DNA of 64,000 bases from Acidobacteriaceae bacterium (GTDB lineage Bacteria > Acidobacteriota > Terriglobia > Terriglobales > Acidobacteriaceae). The stretch is from NCBI GenBank assembly GCA_028283625.1, contig JAPWKG010000010.1, forward strand, positions 64,096 to 128,095, given 5' to 3'. Below are positions 26,701 to 35,052 of the stretch, piece by piece. The notes under the pieces were generated by a model. That model searched no databases and had not been told where the DNA came from. It saw only the letters and a list, made by a program, of their open reading frames with translations. Within the stretch, counting starts at the first letter, position 1. Each line of letters opens with the position of its first letter. The position numbers were made by a program, and so were the translations under genes.

Positions 26701-26720
26701 CGCTTTTCATACGAAAAGCG
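26701..26720 (+). promoter_or_regulatory. Palindrome next to a -10-like box upstream of ndk
   Basis: CGCTTTTC and GAAAAGCG around ATAC, directly followed by TACACT (26722-26727). It is a possible operator plus -10 element about 85 nt before the ndk start. Confidence 0.35.
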
Positions 26721-26809
26721 GTACACTAGCCAAAGTGCGTTCCGCTGTGCTGGTCTCAGGAGCGAACGCCCCCATTCACCGCCACCTGCGCGGTCAGGAG
26801 ATTTCCCAA

Positions 26810-27226
26810 GTGTCACAGCGTACTTTCAGCATCATCAAGCCGGACGCGGTTAAGAACGGCCACGCCGCAGCCATCCTCGCCGAAATCTCGAAGGCTGGTT
26901 TCAAGCTCGTTGCGATCAAGAAGATCGTTCTCACCAAGGAACAGGCTGCCGGCTTCTATTACGTGCACGCCGAGCGCCCCTTCTTCGGCGAGCTGGTGGA
27001 CTTCATGAGCTCCGGCACCATCTATCCGATGGTTCTCGAGAAGGACAATGCCATCGCCGATCTGCGCAAGCTGATGGGTGCTACCGACCCGGCCAAGGCC
27101 GAGGAAGGCACCATCCGCAAGCAGTTTGCAACCTCCATCGGTGAGAACGCCATCCATGGCTCCGATGCCGAGGACACCGCAGCGTTCGAAATCGGCTACT
27201 TCTTCGCCGGCTACGAGCTCAAGTAA
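26810..27226 (+). CDS. ndk: Nucleoside diphosphate kinase
   Basis: 138 residues. It transfers the gamma-phosphate of ATP to other NDPs through a phosphohistidine. [14 protein letters not shown] is the family start, and [10 protein letters not shown] holds the catalytic His. GTG at 26810 has AGGAG nine bases upstream and is the natural start. The length is normal. It follows sucCD, the enzyme pair that produces the nucleoside triphosphates it interconverts. A strong intrinsic terminator follows. Confidence 0.96.
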   Translation: MSQRTFSIIKPDAVKNGHAAAILAEISKAGFKLVAIKKIVLTKEQAAGFYYVHAERPFFGELVDFMSSGTIYPMVLEKDNAIADLRKLMGATDPAKAEEGTIRKQFATSIGENAIHGSDAEDTAAFEIGYFFAGYELK

Positions 27227-27249
27227 CCTCAGCGCATTTGCGCAAAACG

Positions 27250-27283
27250 AAAGGCCGCACTCCCTTCACGGGGTGCGGCCTTT
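27250..27283 (+). terminator. Intrinsic terminator of ndk
   Basis: AAAGGCCGCAC pairs with GTGCGGCCTTT (11 bp), then TCTCTTTTT. It lies between convergent ndk and the SGNH hydrolase gene. Confidence 0.92.
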
Positions 27284-27298
27284 TCTCTTTTTGCCTCG

Positions 27299-28534
27299 TT
27301 AGCGGAAGAGGCTCAGATCAATCGCCTCCGCCATGCGGCGATACCCTTCATCGTTCGGATGCAAATGATCTCCGTGATCGGCCGCAGAAACAAACTGCTT
27401 AGGATTCTGCGGATCAGCCGCAGCCTGCTCGAAGTCGATCACGCCGTCAAACGCTCCGCCGTGGCGAATCCAGTCATTCACTTCTTCACGAATTTTCTCT
27501 CCGTCTTCGGAGTAGTAGCCTGCTCCCTGGTACGGGGTCAGCGTCGCGCCGAAGATCATCAGGCCGTGCGCATGCGCACGCAGCACAAGCTGGTTCAGAC
27601 CGTTGATCAGATCTTCTGAGCTAACCGACTCATCGTTGCCTGCATCCACCGGACTATGCAAATGGCCGATATCGTTGATGCTCTCCAGCACGACAACGTA
27701 ACGTGCGCCATCGATTGCCAGCACATCATGATCAAAGCGCGCTAACGCGTTGGGACCGCTCTTATCGCGCAGAACACGATTGCCGCCGATACCTTCATTC
27801 GCAACGCCGATCGGCGCTGAGCCGGTACGTTCAGCCAGACGCTTGGCGAGCAGATCAGGCCAGCGCTGGTTTGCCCCCTCCGAGCTGCAGGCCCCATCCG
27901 TAATCGAGTCGCCGAAGGCAACCACCGTGGAGGCCGAAGCAGGCGCCATGACCTCAACCGCACGCACAAAACGCCAGGGACCGATGCTCTCGGCCTGCGG
28001 CAACGCGCCGGAGGTCGTCTGGTTTCCGGCAACCATGTAGTTGTGGGTACGGCTGTCCCAGTGCTGAGTCAGGATGGAGATCTTCTGCCTGGGAAGGAAG
28101 ACGCTGACAGCAAGGTCGCCAAACGGCTTGACCTTGATCGCAACCGGATCGCTCACCGCAACCGCACCTGCCGGAATAAGCACCGTGGACTTCCCATGAA
28201 ACTGCAGCGGCGCCACGGTCGGCGGCAGAACCGCGTCCTTTCCTTCGGATTGCGCCACGCTCGCGGCGCTCACGGTGAGCGGCTCCACGCCCGCTTCGTT
28301 GCTGAGGACAACCCGCACAGAGTCTCCCCCCAGCGAGAGATGCAGAACGTTACGAATCGTCACATCTCCCGAGATCGTGCCCTGATTCTCCGCACCGACC
28401 TGACCTGAGGCCCAGCTCGTCACCCAGTGATCGGAGGCAGGCGCAACCGGCTTCTTTTTAGGAGCCGCCGAAAGAGACGACGTCAGAGTGGCAGCCAACA
28501 CAATGGCAGAGGAAGTGACGGGAAGCAGACGCAA
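27299..28534 (-). CDS. Secreted SGNH/GDSL-family hydrolase
   Basis: 411 residues from a TTG start at 28534, preceded by GAGGA, giving a clean signal peptide (MRLLPVTSSAIVLAATL, cut near LSAAP). The N-terminal ~190 residues are a beta-rich accessory part. The SGNH esterase domain has block I VVAFGDSITDG (Ser210), GIGGNRVL in block II, and D389-x-x-H392 in DHGDHLHPND, the catalytic acid-His pair. Such enzymes deacetylate or hydrolyse cell-wall or plant polysaccharide esters outside the cell. Substrate is not known. The frame stays open about 80 codons upstream into the next gene, but that part is not protein-like. Confidence 0.88.
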   Translation of the reverse strand: MRLLPVTSSAIVLAATLTSSLSAAPKKKPVAPASDHWVTSWASGQVGAENQGTISGDVTIRNVLHLSLGGDSVRVVLSNEAGVEPLTVSAASVAQSEGKDAVLPPTVAPLQFHGKSTVLIPAGAVAVSDPVAIKVKPFGDLAVSVFLPRQKISILTQHWDSRTHNYMVAGNQTTSGALPQAESIGPWRFVRAVEVMAPASASTVVAFGDSITDGACSSEGANQRWPDLLAKRLAERTGSAPIGVANEGIGGNRVLRDKSGPNALARFDHDVLAIDGARYVVVLESINDIGHLHSPVDAGNDESVSSEDLINGLNQLVLRAHAHGLMIFGATLTPYQGAGYYSEDGEKIREEVNDWIRHGGAFDGVIDFEQAAADPQNPKQFVSAADHGDHLHPNDEGYRRMAEAIDLSLFR

Positions 28535-28637
28535 GCAGAGGTCCTCGCAGGAGTTAGAGATCGTCGTGCGAGCCAGCCGCGCGACCCCCGCGATTGTACT
28601 TCCGGAAATGGAAGCGTTGGCAAGGACTTTGCCGTGC

Positions 28638-29204
28638 TTAGTGCGATATCTGTTCGTCCAGGCGATGGAGCTGATCCTGATCCAGCTCATGGCGAAGCTG
28701 CATCTGGATGCGCACGCTGCGCTTTTCGAGCTCGGCGCGCGCCTGCGCCACCCGATCGATCGAGGCGAAGACCTTCGTCTCATCCTTGCGATCGGTGGAG
28801 GTCATGGAGCTGAGCTTGTGCTCTTCCCGCTGCAGGTTGCTGTAGGCCGCGTAGAGCTGCGTTTTGTTGGCCTCGAAGATCGAATCCATGCGCTTCTGCT
28901 GGTCTCCGCTCAAATTCAACGAGCGGGAGACAGACTGGTCATCCCACCAGCGGCCGGAGAGCCCAAGCTGCATTCCGGGACGCGTGGAGAGATCGCCGCG
29001 GGTAAAACCGCGGCTACCGCCTGCGGCACCACCACCCTGTATGCCGTCCGTCCGGCCGTCGGTCATCATGCCACCCATTCCGGGGCGCATGGCGCCAGGC
29101 CCGGAGCCTCCGGAGGGAGGGCCGCCGCCGTGCTGCGCAGACGCAACCGCACTTACGCCGCACAGGACGAGTACACAAGCCGCGTTGAGCCAATGGCGAA
29201 GCAA
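28638..29204 (-). CDS. Spy/CpxP-like periplasmic protein (LTXXQ type)
   Basis: 188 residues. Signal peptide (1-23, ending ASA), a Gly/Pro/Met-rich linker to about 90, then a helical region from NLSGDQQKRMDSIFEANKTQL, matching the LTxxQ-type repeat of Spy/CpxP envelope stress proteins. It lies 24 nt after an anti-sigma gene on the same strand, so it may be part of that regulatory unit and act as a periplasmic chaperone or sensor. The Met-rich linker could bind metal, which is inference. Function not proven. Confidence 0.72.
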   Translation of the reverse strand: MLRHWLNAACVLVLCGVSAVASAQHGGGPPSGGSGPGAMRPGMGGMMTDGRTDGIQGGGAAGGSRGFTRGDLSTRPGMQLGLSGRWWDDQSVSRSLNLSGDQQKRMDSIFEANKTQLYAAYSNLQREEHKLSSMTSTDRKDETKVFASIDRVAQARAELEKRSVRIQMQLRHELDQDQLHRLDEQISH

Positions 29205-29228
29205 AGTAAATCCTTCAGTACTGCAAGA

Positions 29229-29768
29229 CTAATTGTTCTCGGTGCGATTGCGCGCCGATTCAGCATGATGCGATTGCGATTCCAGCCCATAACTGGCTGC
29301 CGGAGCGTCCGATTGCTGCAACGCACGGTCGATTTCAGCCAGCATCGCGTTATCTTCCGCGATCTGAACCTGGGAAGACGACAGTCCAGACGCAGGTCCG
29401 AGCGCCGAAGTATGCCCGGTCGAAGCCAGCGCACCGAGAGCCGGTTCTTCTTGCGGAGCCGATGCACGTGTGTGGTGCAGCATGGGGATCGCGACGGCAA
29501 GCGCCAGAGTGCCGGTCATCACCATCGCCCAGGAGAAACGGTGCTCCACGCGCCCACTCTGCGCTTCCGGCCGCGGAGCCGCCATGGTTACCGAGCGGCG
29601 CTCGGCCCAGGCAAGCGACATCTCCCGGAAGCTGGCCAACGGCGCTTCGGCCTCCTGCAGGCGCTCCCGGCAGACGGCACAGCCCGCAAGGTGCGCTTCA
29701 ACCTCCGGAGAGACCTCTCCGATCAGGAGGTCGTCGAGTTGTTCCTCACTCAGGTGCATAGAGTTCAC
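29229..29768 (-). CDS. Zinc-finger anti-sigma factor
   Basis: 179 residues. The N-terminal zf-HC2 motif HLAGCAVCRERL (about 25-36) is typical of ZAS anti-sigma factors. A membrane helix lies around 80-97 (FSWAMVMTGTLALAVAIPM), followed by a periplasmic tail of about 80 residues. It binds and restrains the sigma factor encoded just upstream, whose stop it overlaps by 4 bp (ATGA). A Spy-like gene follows. This is the classical membrane-tethered arrangement for envelope stress. Confidence 0.87.
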   Translation of the reverse strand: MNSMHLSEEQLDDLLIGEVSPEVEAHLAGCAVCRERLQEAEAPLASFREMSLAWAERRSVTMAAPRPEAQSGRVEHRFSWAMVMTGTLALAVAIPMLHHTRASAPQEEPALGALASTGHTSALGPASGLSSSQVQIAEDNAMLAEIDRALQQSDAPAASYGLESQSHHAESARNRTENN

Positions 29769-30355
29769 TGCGCAGCCCCTACACGCGCCCGCACAGACTT
29801 CAGTGCGCGGTGGAGATGCGTCTTTACGGTATTGATGGGCATATTCAGGGCGCTGGCAATCTCGCTGAGGTCCATCTCCTCGGCGAAACGCATCAGGAAG
29901 ATCGTTCTCTGGTTCGGAGAAAGATGCTCCAGCGCGGCTTGTACATGTCCGGCTTGCTCTCGAGCCAGCATACGCGACTCCTGAGAGGTTTCACCGGAGG
30001 GCAGAAAGTTAGCGGCCTCCGTCACGTCGATTGCCGATGCGCGGGCCTGGCGCCAGAACCGAAACTTTTGTAGCCGCTGTTGGTCGCGCACCAGATTCAA
30101 CGCAATCGAGGTCAGCCAGGTATTCACCGAGCAATCCCCGCGGAACTTGTCCCGGCCGTTGTACGCCTTCAGGAAACAGTCCTGCGTGATGGACTCGGCC
30201 ATGTCCGGATCGCCGATGGAAAACGTCACAAAGCGCAGAATTCTCGGCCGGTAGACACGCACCAGCGTTTCGATATCCTCGAGTTCGGAAGCGGCGGTCG
30301 ACGTGCCCGAAGCGGGTACATCTCTCATGTTCACGGCGCGGAGTGCCAGCTGCAT
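29765..30355 (-). CDS. ECF-type RNA polymerase sigma factor
   Basis: 196 residues. Region 2 includes DIETLVRVYRPRILRFVTFSIGD and ESITQDCFLKAYNGRDKFRG. Region 4 includes LSPNQRTIFLMRFAEEMDLSEIASAL and NMPINTVKTHLHRALKSVR, the -35-binding helix-turn-helix. It is coupled to the zinc-finger anti-sigma factor gene (4-bp overlap). The start may be ATG 30355 or an in-frame ATG at 30328. It is divergent from the AI-2E-type permease gene. Confidence 0.92.
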   Translation of the reverse strand: MQLALRAVNMRDVPASGTSTAASELEDIETLVRVYRPRILRFVTFSIGDPDMAESITQDCFLKAYNGRDKFRGDCSVNTWLTSIALNLVRDQQRLQKFRFWRQARASAIDVTEAANFLPSGETSQESRMLAREQAGHVQAALEHLSPNQRTIFLMRFAEEMDLSEIASALNMPINTVKTHLHRALKSVRARVGAAQ

Positions 30356-30507
30356 ACTGAAATGGACGATTCCATCACGCCGTCAGAGTACACACCCGGG
30401 GACTTAAATTGCGAACCGGGGCTTCTGGCCCGAGGTATCGTGCAGGAAAACAGCCTCTCCGCCTCGTTCTGCATCCAAAAGGCTACAACTCAGTAGGAGA
30501 GATTGCC

Positions 30508-31620
30508 CTGTCCACCGCGCCGCAACTGCACGATGCCCCTCATAGCCCTGACGACACGCCGCAGGACGTCCAAAACCGTTCTGTACGCGGACATATCGTC
30601 TTTTTCTTCGCCGTCGTTCTGGGCTGCCTGCTGGCCTGGAAGCTCCGTCACGCTCTGGTCATTCTGTACGTTTCGGCCTTGTTTGCCGTCGTACTGATGC
30701 CGATCGTGCAGCAGTTGATGCGCTTGAAGATAGGCGGGTACAAGCCGTCCCGTACGATCGGCGTGGTCGGTCTGGTGGTTTTGCTCTTCGTGCTGCTGAC
30801 CTTGTTCCTGATCATCGGCCTGCCGCCGGTCATGCACGACATGCAGCACTTCGCGGTCGATCTGCCGCAGCGCATCCCGGTTCTGGCCGAAAAGCTGCAC
30901 CGCGTTCCTTTTGCCGACAAGCTCGGGCTCAGCAACATGGCGGGCAAGGCAGAAAGCGCAGCGGGTTCGTTTGCGCAGTACCTGATCTCCTCGGCTCCGG
31001 CCCTGTTTTCGAGCATCATGGATCTGCTGGAAGCCCTGATCCTCTGCATTTACTTCATGATGGAGGGCGAGTACGCCTACTACTACTTCCTGGCGCTGGT
31101 TCCGGAACGCTCACGAGACCGGCTGGCGCGGACGCTGCTCACGGCAGAAACCCGCATGAGCAAATGGCTGCTGGGGCAGGGCTCCCTGATGCTGGTGCTG
31201 GGCGTCTCCTCCACGGCCGTTTTTGCTGCGCTGCATGTGCGGTACTTCTTCCTGCTAGGCACGCTGATGGGTTTGTTCAACATTATCCCGGTGCTGGGCG
31301 GCATCATCACCATCGTGCTGGCGGCCGGGGTCGCGGCGCTGGACTCCTGGACGAAGATGGCGGGGGTGCTCATCTTCTACGCGATCTACGTACAAATTGA
31401 GAACGCGTTCCTGACCCCACGCATCATGAAGAGCAGCGTGGATCTGATGGGGCTCGGCGTACTTGTAGCCCTGCTGTTCGGTACAGCGCTGGCCGGGGTG
31501 GTCGGCGCGATGGTCTCGGTACCGACCGCGGCCTTGCTGGTCGTGCTGATGGACGAGTATCTGGTGCAGAAGGATCCGGACGCGCAGACCAAGGCTCGAA
31601 TCTCCCAAAACCGATCCTAG
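30508..31620 (+). CDS. AI-2E family permease, PerM-like
   Basis: About 370 residues with roughly eight membrane helices, the layout of the AI-2E/PerM (YdiK) family. The family includes a reported autoinducer-2 exporter, but most members have no proven substrate. MLVLGVSSTAVFAALHVRYFFLLGTLMGLFNIIPVLGGIIT contains the conserved NIIPxxG loop (shown in parts). No ATG, GTG or TTG stands before the first helix near a ribosome-binding site. AGGAG at 30495 lies seven bases before an in-frame CTG at 30508, so CTG is the best start, although a TTG at 30409 is possible. It is divergent from the sigma gene. Confidence 0.8.
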   Translation: MSTAPQLHDAPHSPDDTPQDVQNRSVRGHIVFFFAVVLGCLLAWKLRHALVILYVSALFAVVLMPIVQQLMRLKIGGYKPSRTIGVVGLVVLLFVLLTLFLIIGLPPVMHDMQHFAVDLPQRIPVLAEKLHRVPFADKLGLSNMAGKAESAAGSFAQYLISSAPALFSSIMDLLEALILCIYFMMEGEYAYYYFLALVPERSRDRLARTLLTAETRMSKWLLGQGSLMLVLGVSSTAVFAALHVRYFFLLGTLMGLFNIIPVLGGIITIVLAAGVAALDSWTKMAGVLIFYAIYVQIENAFLTPRIMKSSVDLMGLGVLVALLFGTALAGVVGAMVSVPTAALLVVLMDEYLVQKDPDAQTKARISQNRS

Positions 31621-31624
31621 CGGT

Positions 31625-31667
31625 GAGTGGGTTTCTGCGCCCGGCAAACGGGGGCAGAAACCCACTC
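31625..31667 (+). terminator. Hairpin after the AI-2E-type gene
   Basis: GAGTGGGTTTCTGC and GCAGAAACCCACTC, a perfect 14-bp stem with further CCC/GGG pairing inside, four bases after the stop. No T-run follows. A terminator or processing site before ftsY. Confidence 0.65.
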
Positions 31668-31696
31668 CGGTCCGCAGCCAGTACACTAGAGCTGCA

Positions 31697-32695
31697 ATGG
31701 CCTTCTCGTTTTTCAACCGCCGCAAGGACACCCCCGAACCTCCGTCGCCGACGCCCGCAGCCGAAGCAGAAGAACAGCAGCCTCGCGGTTTTCTGGAACG
31801 CATGCGCGCTGCGGTTACGCGCACGCGTGAGTCGCTCTCCGGCTCGCTCTCCTCCATCGTCGCGCTGACCCGCGAGGTGGACGATCTTTCGCTGGATGAG
31901 CTGGAGTTCGCTCTGCTTGCCTCCGACCTTGGCGCACCGACAACCAACGAGATCATTGCCAACCTGCGCGATCGCGCTCTTCGCCAGGGCATTGCCTCAG
32001 GAGCTGAGCTGAAACAGCTGCTCAAGGCAGAAATTCTGCGCATTCTCGGCAATGTCGCCTCCCCGGTCGTTTCGCCGTCGAACCCGCCCGAGGTCATCAT
32101 GATGGTTGGGGTGAACGGCACAGGCAAAACGACCACCTCCGGTAAGCTCGCCGCGCTGTACCGCCGCGAAGGCCGCAGCGTGCTGCTCTGCGCCGCCGAC
32201 ACCTTCCGCGCAGCGGCCATCGAGCAGCTCGAGGTCTGGAGCACCCGCTCCGGAGTCGACCTGATCAAAACCAAGCAGGGCGGCGACCCTTCCGCAGCTC
32301 TTTTCGATGCTGCAACCGCTGCCAAGGCACGCGCTACCGAAGTTCTGCTCGTTGATACCGCCGGACGCCTGCACAACAAGGCTGATCTGATGAAAGAGCT
32401 GGACAAGATGCGGCGCACGGCAGAAAAGGTCGTTCCGGGAGCACCGCATCAGACCCTTCTGGTCATTGACGCCACAACGGGCCAAAACGGCCTGCAGCAG
32501 GCGCGCCTCTTCACCGAGGCCGCACGCGTTACCGGCATTGTGCTGACCAAGCTGGATGGCACCGCCAAGGGCGGCATTGTGGTTGCCATTGCACGGGAGT
32601 TGGGCCTGCCGGTCCGCTTCGTCGGCACAGGCGAAAAGCTGGACGACATTTTGCCGTTCGAGCCTGTTGCCTTCGTCGACTCCCTGCTGGGCTAG
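31697..32695 (+). CDS. ftsY: Signal recognition particle receptor FtsY
   Basis: 332 residues. A short Pro/Glu-rich N-terminus of about 35 residues replaces the long acidic A domain of E. coli. The helical N domain follows, then the SRP-type GTPase: [14 protein letters not shown] (G1), AADTFRAAA (G2 box), [16 protein letters not shown] (G3), [10 protein letters not shown] (G4) and the closing [10 protein letters not shown]. It docks ribosome-SRP complexes at the inner membrane for SecYEG. The ATG is at 31697. It is a single gene between the permease and ribD. Confidence 0.96.
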   Translation: MAFSFFNRRKDTPEPPSPTPAAEAEEQQPRGFLERMRAAVTRTRESLSGSLSSIVALTREVDDLSLDELEFALLASDLGAPTTNEIIANLRDRALRQGIASGAELKQLLKAEILRILGNVASPVVSPSNPPEVIMMVGVNGTGKTTTSGKLAALYRREGRSVLLCAADTFRAAAIEQLEVWSTRSGVDLIKTKQGGDPSAALFDAATAAKARATEVLLVDTAGRLHNKADLMKELDKMRRTAEKVVPGAPHQTLLVIDATTGQNGLQQARLFTEAARVTGIVLTKLDGTAKGGIVVAIARELGLPVRFVGTGEKLDDILPFEPVAFVDSLLG

Positions 32696-32860
32696 CTCGC
32701 GAAGCTCCTGACAGTAAAAGAAAGACATTTCTCCCCCGCGTAAGACATCCACGACGTTCGTTGGGGACGTCTATCTTGCACGTGCGGTATTCGCAGCGTT
32801 ATGCTCGCGAACTGCACACAGGCCCTTGACCTGCATTGCGCTCTATCGGGAGTTGTCGCC

Positions 32861-33106
32861 ATGCATCACCTTCTCGTTGCCTTCTTCGCTTTCCTCTTCT
32901 CCTTCGGCCATGCCCACCCGGCCGCGAGCATCATGCCGAAAGACGCGTTCATTCCCCCGGCGCAGTATGCGCAGGGGCTGGAAGGTGCGGTTCCTTCCCG
33001 CCATGAACTGCTCGACCAACACGAACTACTCAACGGCGCGTATGCTGGGGCAGGATGCCCTGGTTGCCGCACGATGACCGTCTCCTCCGCCACGCGCTTG
33101 AACTAG
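32861..33106 (+). CDS. Small putative secreted protein, doubtful
   Basis: 81 residues with a signal-peptide-like N-terminus (MHHLLVAFFAFLFSFGHAHP) and GGGAG upstream of the ATG. It overlaps the ribD start by 52 bp in another frame. The C-terminal half is low in secondary-structure signal and I do not recognise a family. It may be real or the chance extension of an upstream open frame. Confidence 0.35.
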   Translation: MHHLLVAFFAFLFSFGHAHPAASIMPKDAFIPPAQYAQGLEGAVPSRHELLDQHELLNGAYAGAGCPGCRTMTVSSATRLN

Positions 33107-34203
33107 CGCAGCAGGCCAGCGCCTTCGCTTCGCCCAATCCCACAGTAGGCTGCGTGCTGACGACTCCGCAGGGTGAGGTTTTAGGAGAAGGCGCACACTG
33201 GTACGACCGCCGTGATCACGCCGAAATCGCCGCCCTGAAGCAGGCTGCAGAACATGGCCACAGCGTCGCCGGTGCTACCGCCTACGTTACGCTTGAGCCC
33301 TGTACGGTCTCCGGAAGAACCGGTCCCTGCGCCGAAGCGCTCGTGCAGGCACGCATCGCACGGTGCGTGATTGCTACAGCCGACCCGAACCCGCTGGTGC
33401 ACGGCAAAGGAATTGAGCTGCTCCAACGGGCCAGTATCGAAGTCGAAGTGGCAGAACCCGCCTCAGAGATCGGCACGCGCGCGCGACGGCTGAATGACGC
33501 TTTTGCGTTCTCCATTGTGCGCGACCGCCCCTTTGTCACGCTCAAGTCAGCGCTTTCGGTCGACGGCAGGCTTGCTCCTGCGCAGCATGAACCAGGCAAG
33601 CCGTTCTGGCTCACTGGAGAAGCGGCTCGGGCAGACGTACAGCGCTTGCGGCATGAGCACGATGCGCTGCTCACCGGCATTGGCACGGTGCTGGCCGACG
33701 ACCCCTCCCTGAACGACCGCACGGGGCTGCCGCGCAGGCGCCCGTTGCTGCGCGTCGTACTGGACAGCTCCCTCCGCCTTCCGTTGCGCTCCCAGCTCGT
33801 GCTGAGCGCGCAGAATGACCTGCTGGTGCTCTGTAGCGACGACGCCGACCGGCAACGAATTCGGCTACTGGAGCAGGCCGGGGCCGAGGTTCTCTGCCTT
33901 CCCTCCACAGAGCCGAAACTCGTTCTGCAGGAGCTCCACCGCCGCAAACTGCTGAGCGTTCTGCTCGAAGCCGGTTCCGCCATGAACGGAGCGTTTCTGC
34001 AGGAGAAGCTTGTGGACCGGGTGGTGCTTTACTTTGCCGAGCTGGAGCTGGGCAAAGATGCCGTACCCTTTGCCCGGAACGGAACCTCTCCGTTCGACCT
34101 CCAGTTCCGGCTCTCCGAGCTCAAGCGCAGCACCTTCCCGCGCGGCTCCAGCGAGGACATCCGGCTGGCAGGCTATCTGCACGATCCCTGGGCCGGGCTG
34201 TAA
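33055..34203 (+). CDS. ribD: Bifunctional riboflavin biosynthesis deaminase/reductase RibD
   Basis: 382 residues. It carries two consecutive steps of riboflavin synthesis: deamination of the pyrimidine and reduction of the ribosyl side chain. The deaminase domain (1-150) has SPNPTVGCVL, zinc ligands HAEIAAL and TLEPCTVSGRTGPC, with Val in place of the usual His in PCxHxGRT. The reductase domain begins at FVTLKSALSVDGRLA and includes GIGTVLADDPSLN and LLEAGSAMNGAFL. ribE lies 72 nt downstream and completes the pathway with the HAD gene. Confidence 0.95.
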   Translation: MPWLPHDDRLLRHALELAQQASAFASPNPTVGCVLTTPQGEVLGEGAHWYDRRDHAEIAALKQAAEHGHSVAGATAYVTLEPCTVSGRTGPCAEALVQARIARCVIATADPNPLVHGKGIELLQRASIEVEVAEPASEIGTRARRLNDAFAFSIVRDRPFVTLKSALSVDGRLAPAQHEPGKPFWLTGEAARADVQRLRHEHDALLTGIGTVLADDPSLNDRTGLPRRRPLLRVVLDSSLRLPLRSQLVLSAQNDLLVLCSDDADRQRIRLLEQAGAEVLCLPSTEPKLVLQELHRRKLLSVLLEAGSAMNGAFLQEKLVDRVVLYFAELELGKDAVPFARNGTSPFDLQFRLSELKRSTFPRGSSEDIRLAGYLHDPWAGL

Positions 34204-34275
34204 CGAGCCTGAAGCCAGGCCCTCCCGCAAGCAGACTCGAAACCGCACGCGCTGCCAAGCATCTACACTGGAAGT

Positions 34276-35019
34276 ATGTTTACCGGCCTCATTGAAACTA
34301 CCGGAACGGTGTTGGAGTTGAAGCCCGTGGCAGATGGCGCCACCCGGCTGACCATCTCCGCACCTGCTCTTGCGGGACGCTGGAAAGAAGGCGACTCGAT
34401 CGCTGTAAACGGCGTGTGCCTGACGGCAATCCCTGTCCTGGAAGCAGGCAAGCCCCACAACGGCCGCTTTGCCGCGGATCTCGCTGAAGAGACGATTCGC
34501 CGGACGACCCTGACGCATCTCTCTGCAGGAGCGCTGGTCAACCTGGAGCTGCCTACTCCCGCAGGCTCGCCGCTCGGCGGCCATGTCGTACAGGGCCACG
34601 TGGACGGCACGGGGAAGATTCTTTCCTTCGAGCCCCTGCATCCCGATCTGGATCGCACCGACTGGCGGCTAACGATCGAAGCCCCTCCGGAGCTGGCCCC
34701 CTCCATCGTGCAACAGGGCTCGATCACCGTGGACGGCATTTCGCTGACCGTGGCCAAGCTGCACCCGACGCAGGCTGACGGAAGTGCGAAGCTGGAGATC
34801 GCCATCATTCCGCACACCTACCAATCCACGAACCTTCGCTCGCTGCTCTCCGGCGCCCCGATCAACCTGGAGACCGATGTACTGGCACGCTACGCTGCAC
34901 GGCGCGAAGCCTTCGCAGAAACTTCTGCTTCTCTCGTTACAACCGCGCCTGAGCTGACCCCAGTGACCGCAGCCCCTGGCGAGCTGTCCATCGCGTCTCT
35001 CATCGAACGCGGTTATTAA
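34276..35019 (+). CDS. ribE: Riboflavin synthase, alpha chain
   Basis: 247 residues. It converts two lumazine molecules to riboflavin and pyrimidine. Two related barrel domains are seen: MFTGLIETTGTV with GVCLT, and a second with HVDGTGKI and DGISLTV. Length is longer than the usual ~215 because of a C-terminal tail (about 210-247) rich in Ala and Thr. It lies 72 nt after ribD. A HAD phosphatase gene follows after 33 nt. Confidence 0.95.
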   Translation: MFTGLIETTGTVLELKPVADGATRLTISAPALAGRWKEGDSIAVNGVCLTAIPVLEAGKPHNGRFAADLAEETIRRTTLTHLSAGALVNLELPTPAGSPLGGHVVQGHVDGTGKILSFEPLHPDLDRTDWRLTIEAPPELAPSIVQQGSITVDGISLTVAKLHPTQADGSAKLEIAIIPHTYQSTNLRSLLSGAPINLETDVLARYAARREAFAETSASLVTTAPELTPVTAAPGELSIASLIERGY

Positions 35020-35052
35020 TCCGCCCACCGGCGGAAGATTGGATTCTGACTC

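Noticed and set aside
28535..28783. 83-codon N-terminal extension of the SGNH hydrolase
   Set aside because: It overlaps the Spy-like gene in another frame, is Arg/Ser-rich, and would bury the clear signal peptide starting at TTG 28534.
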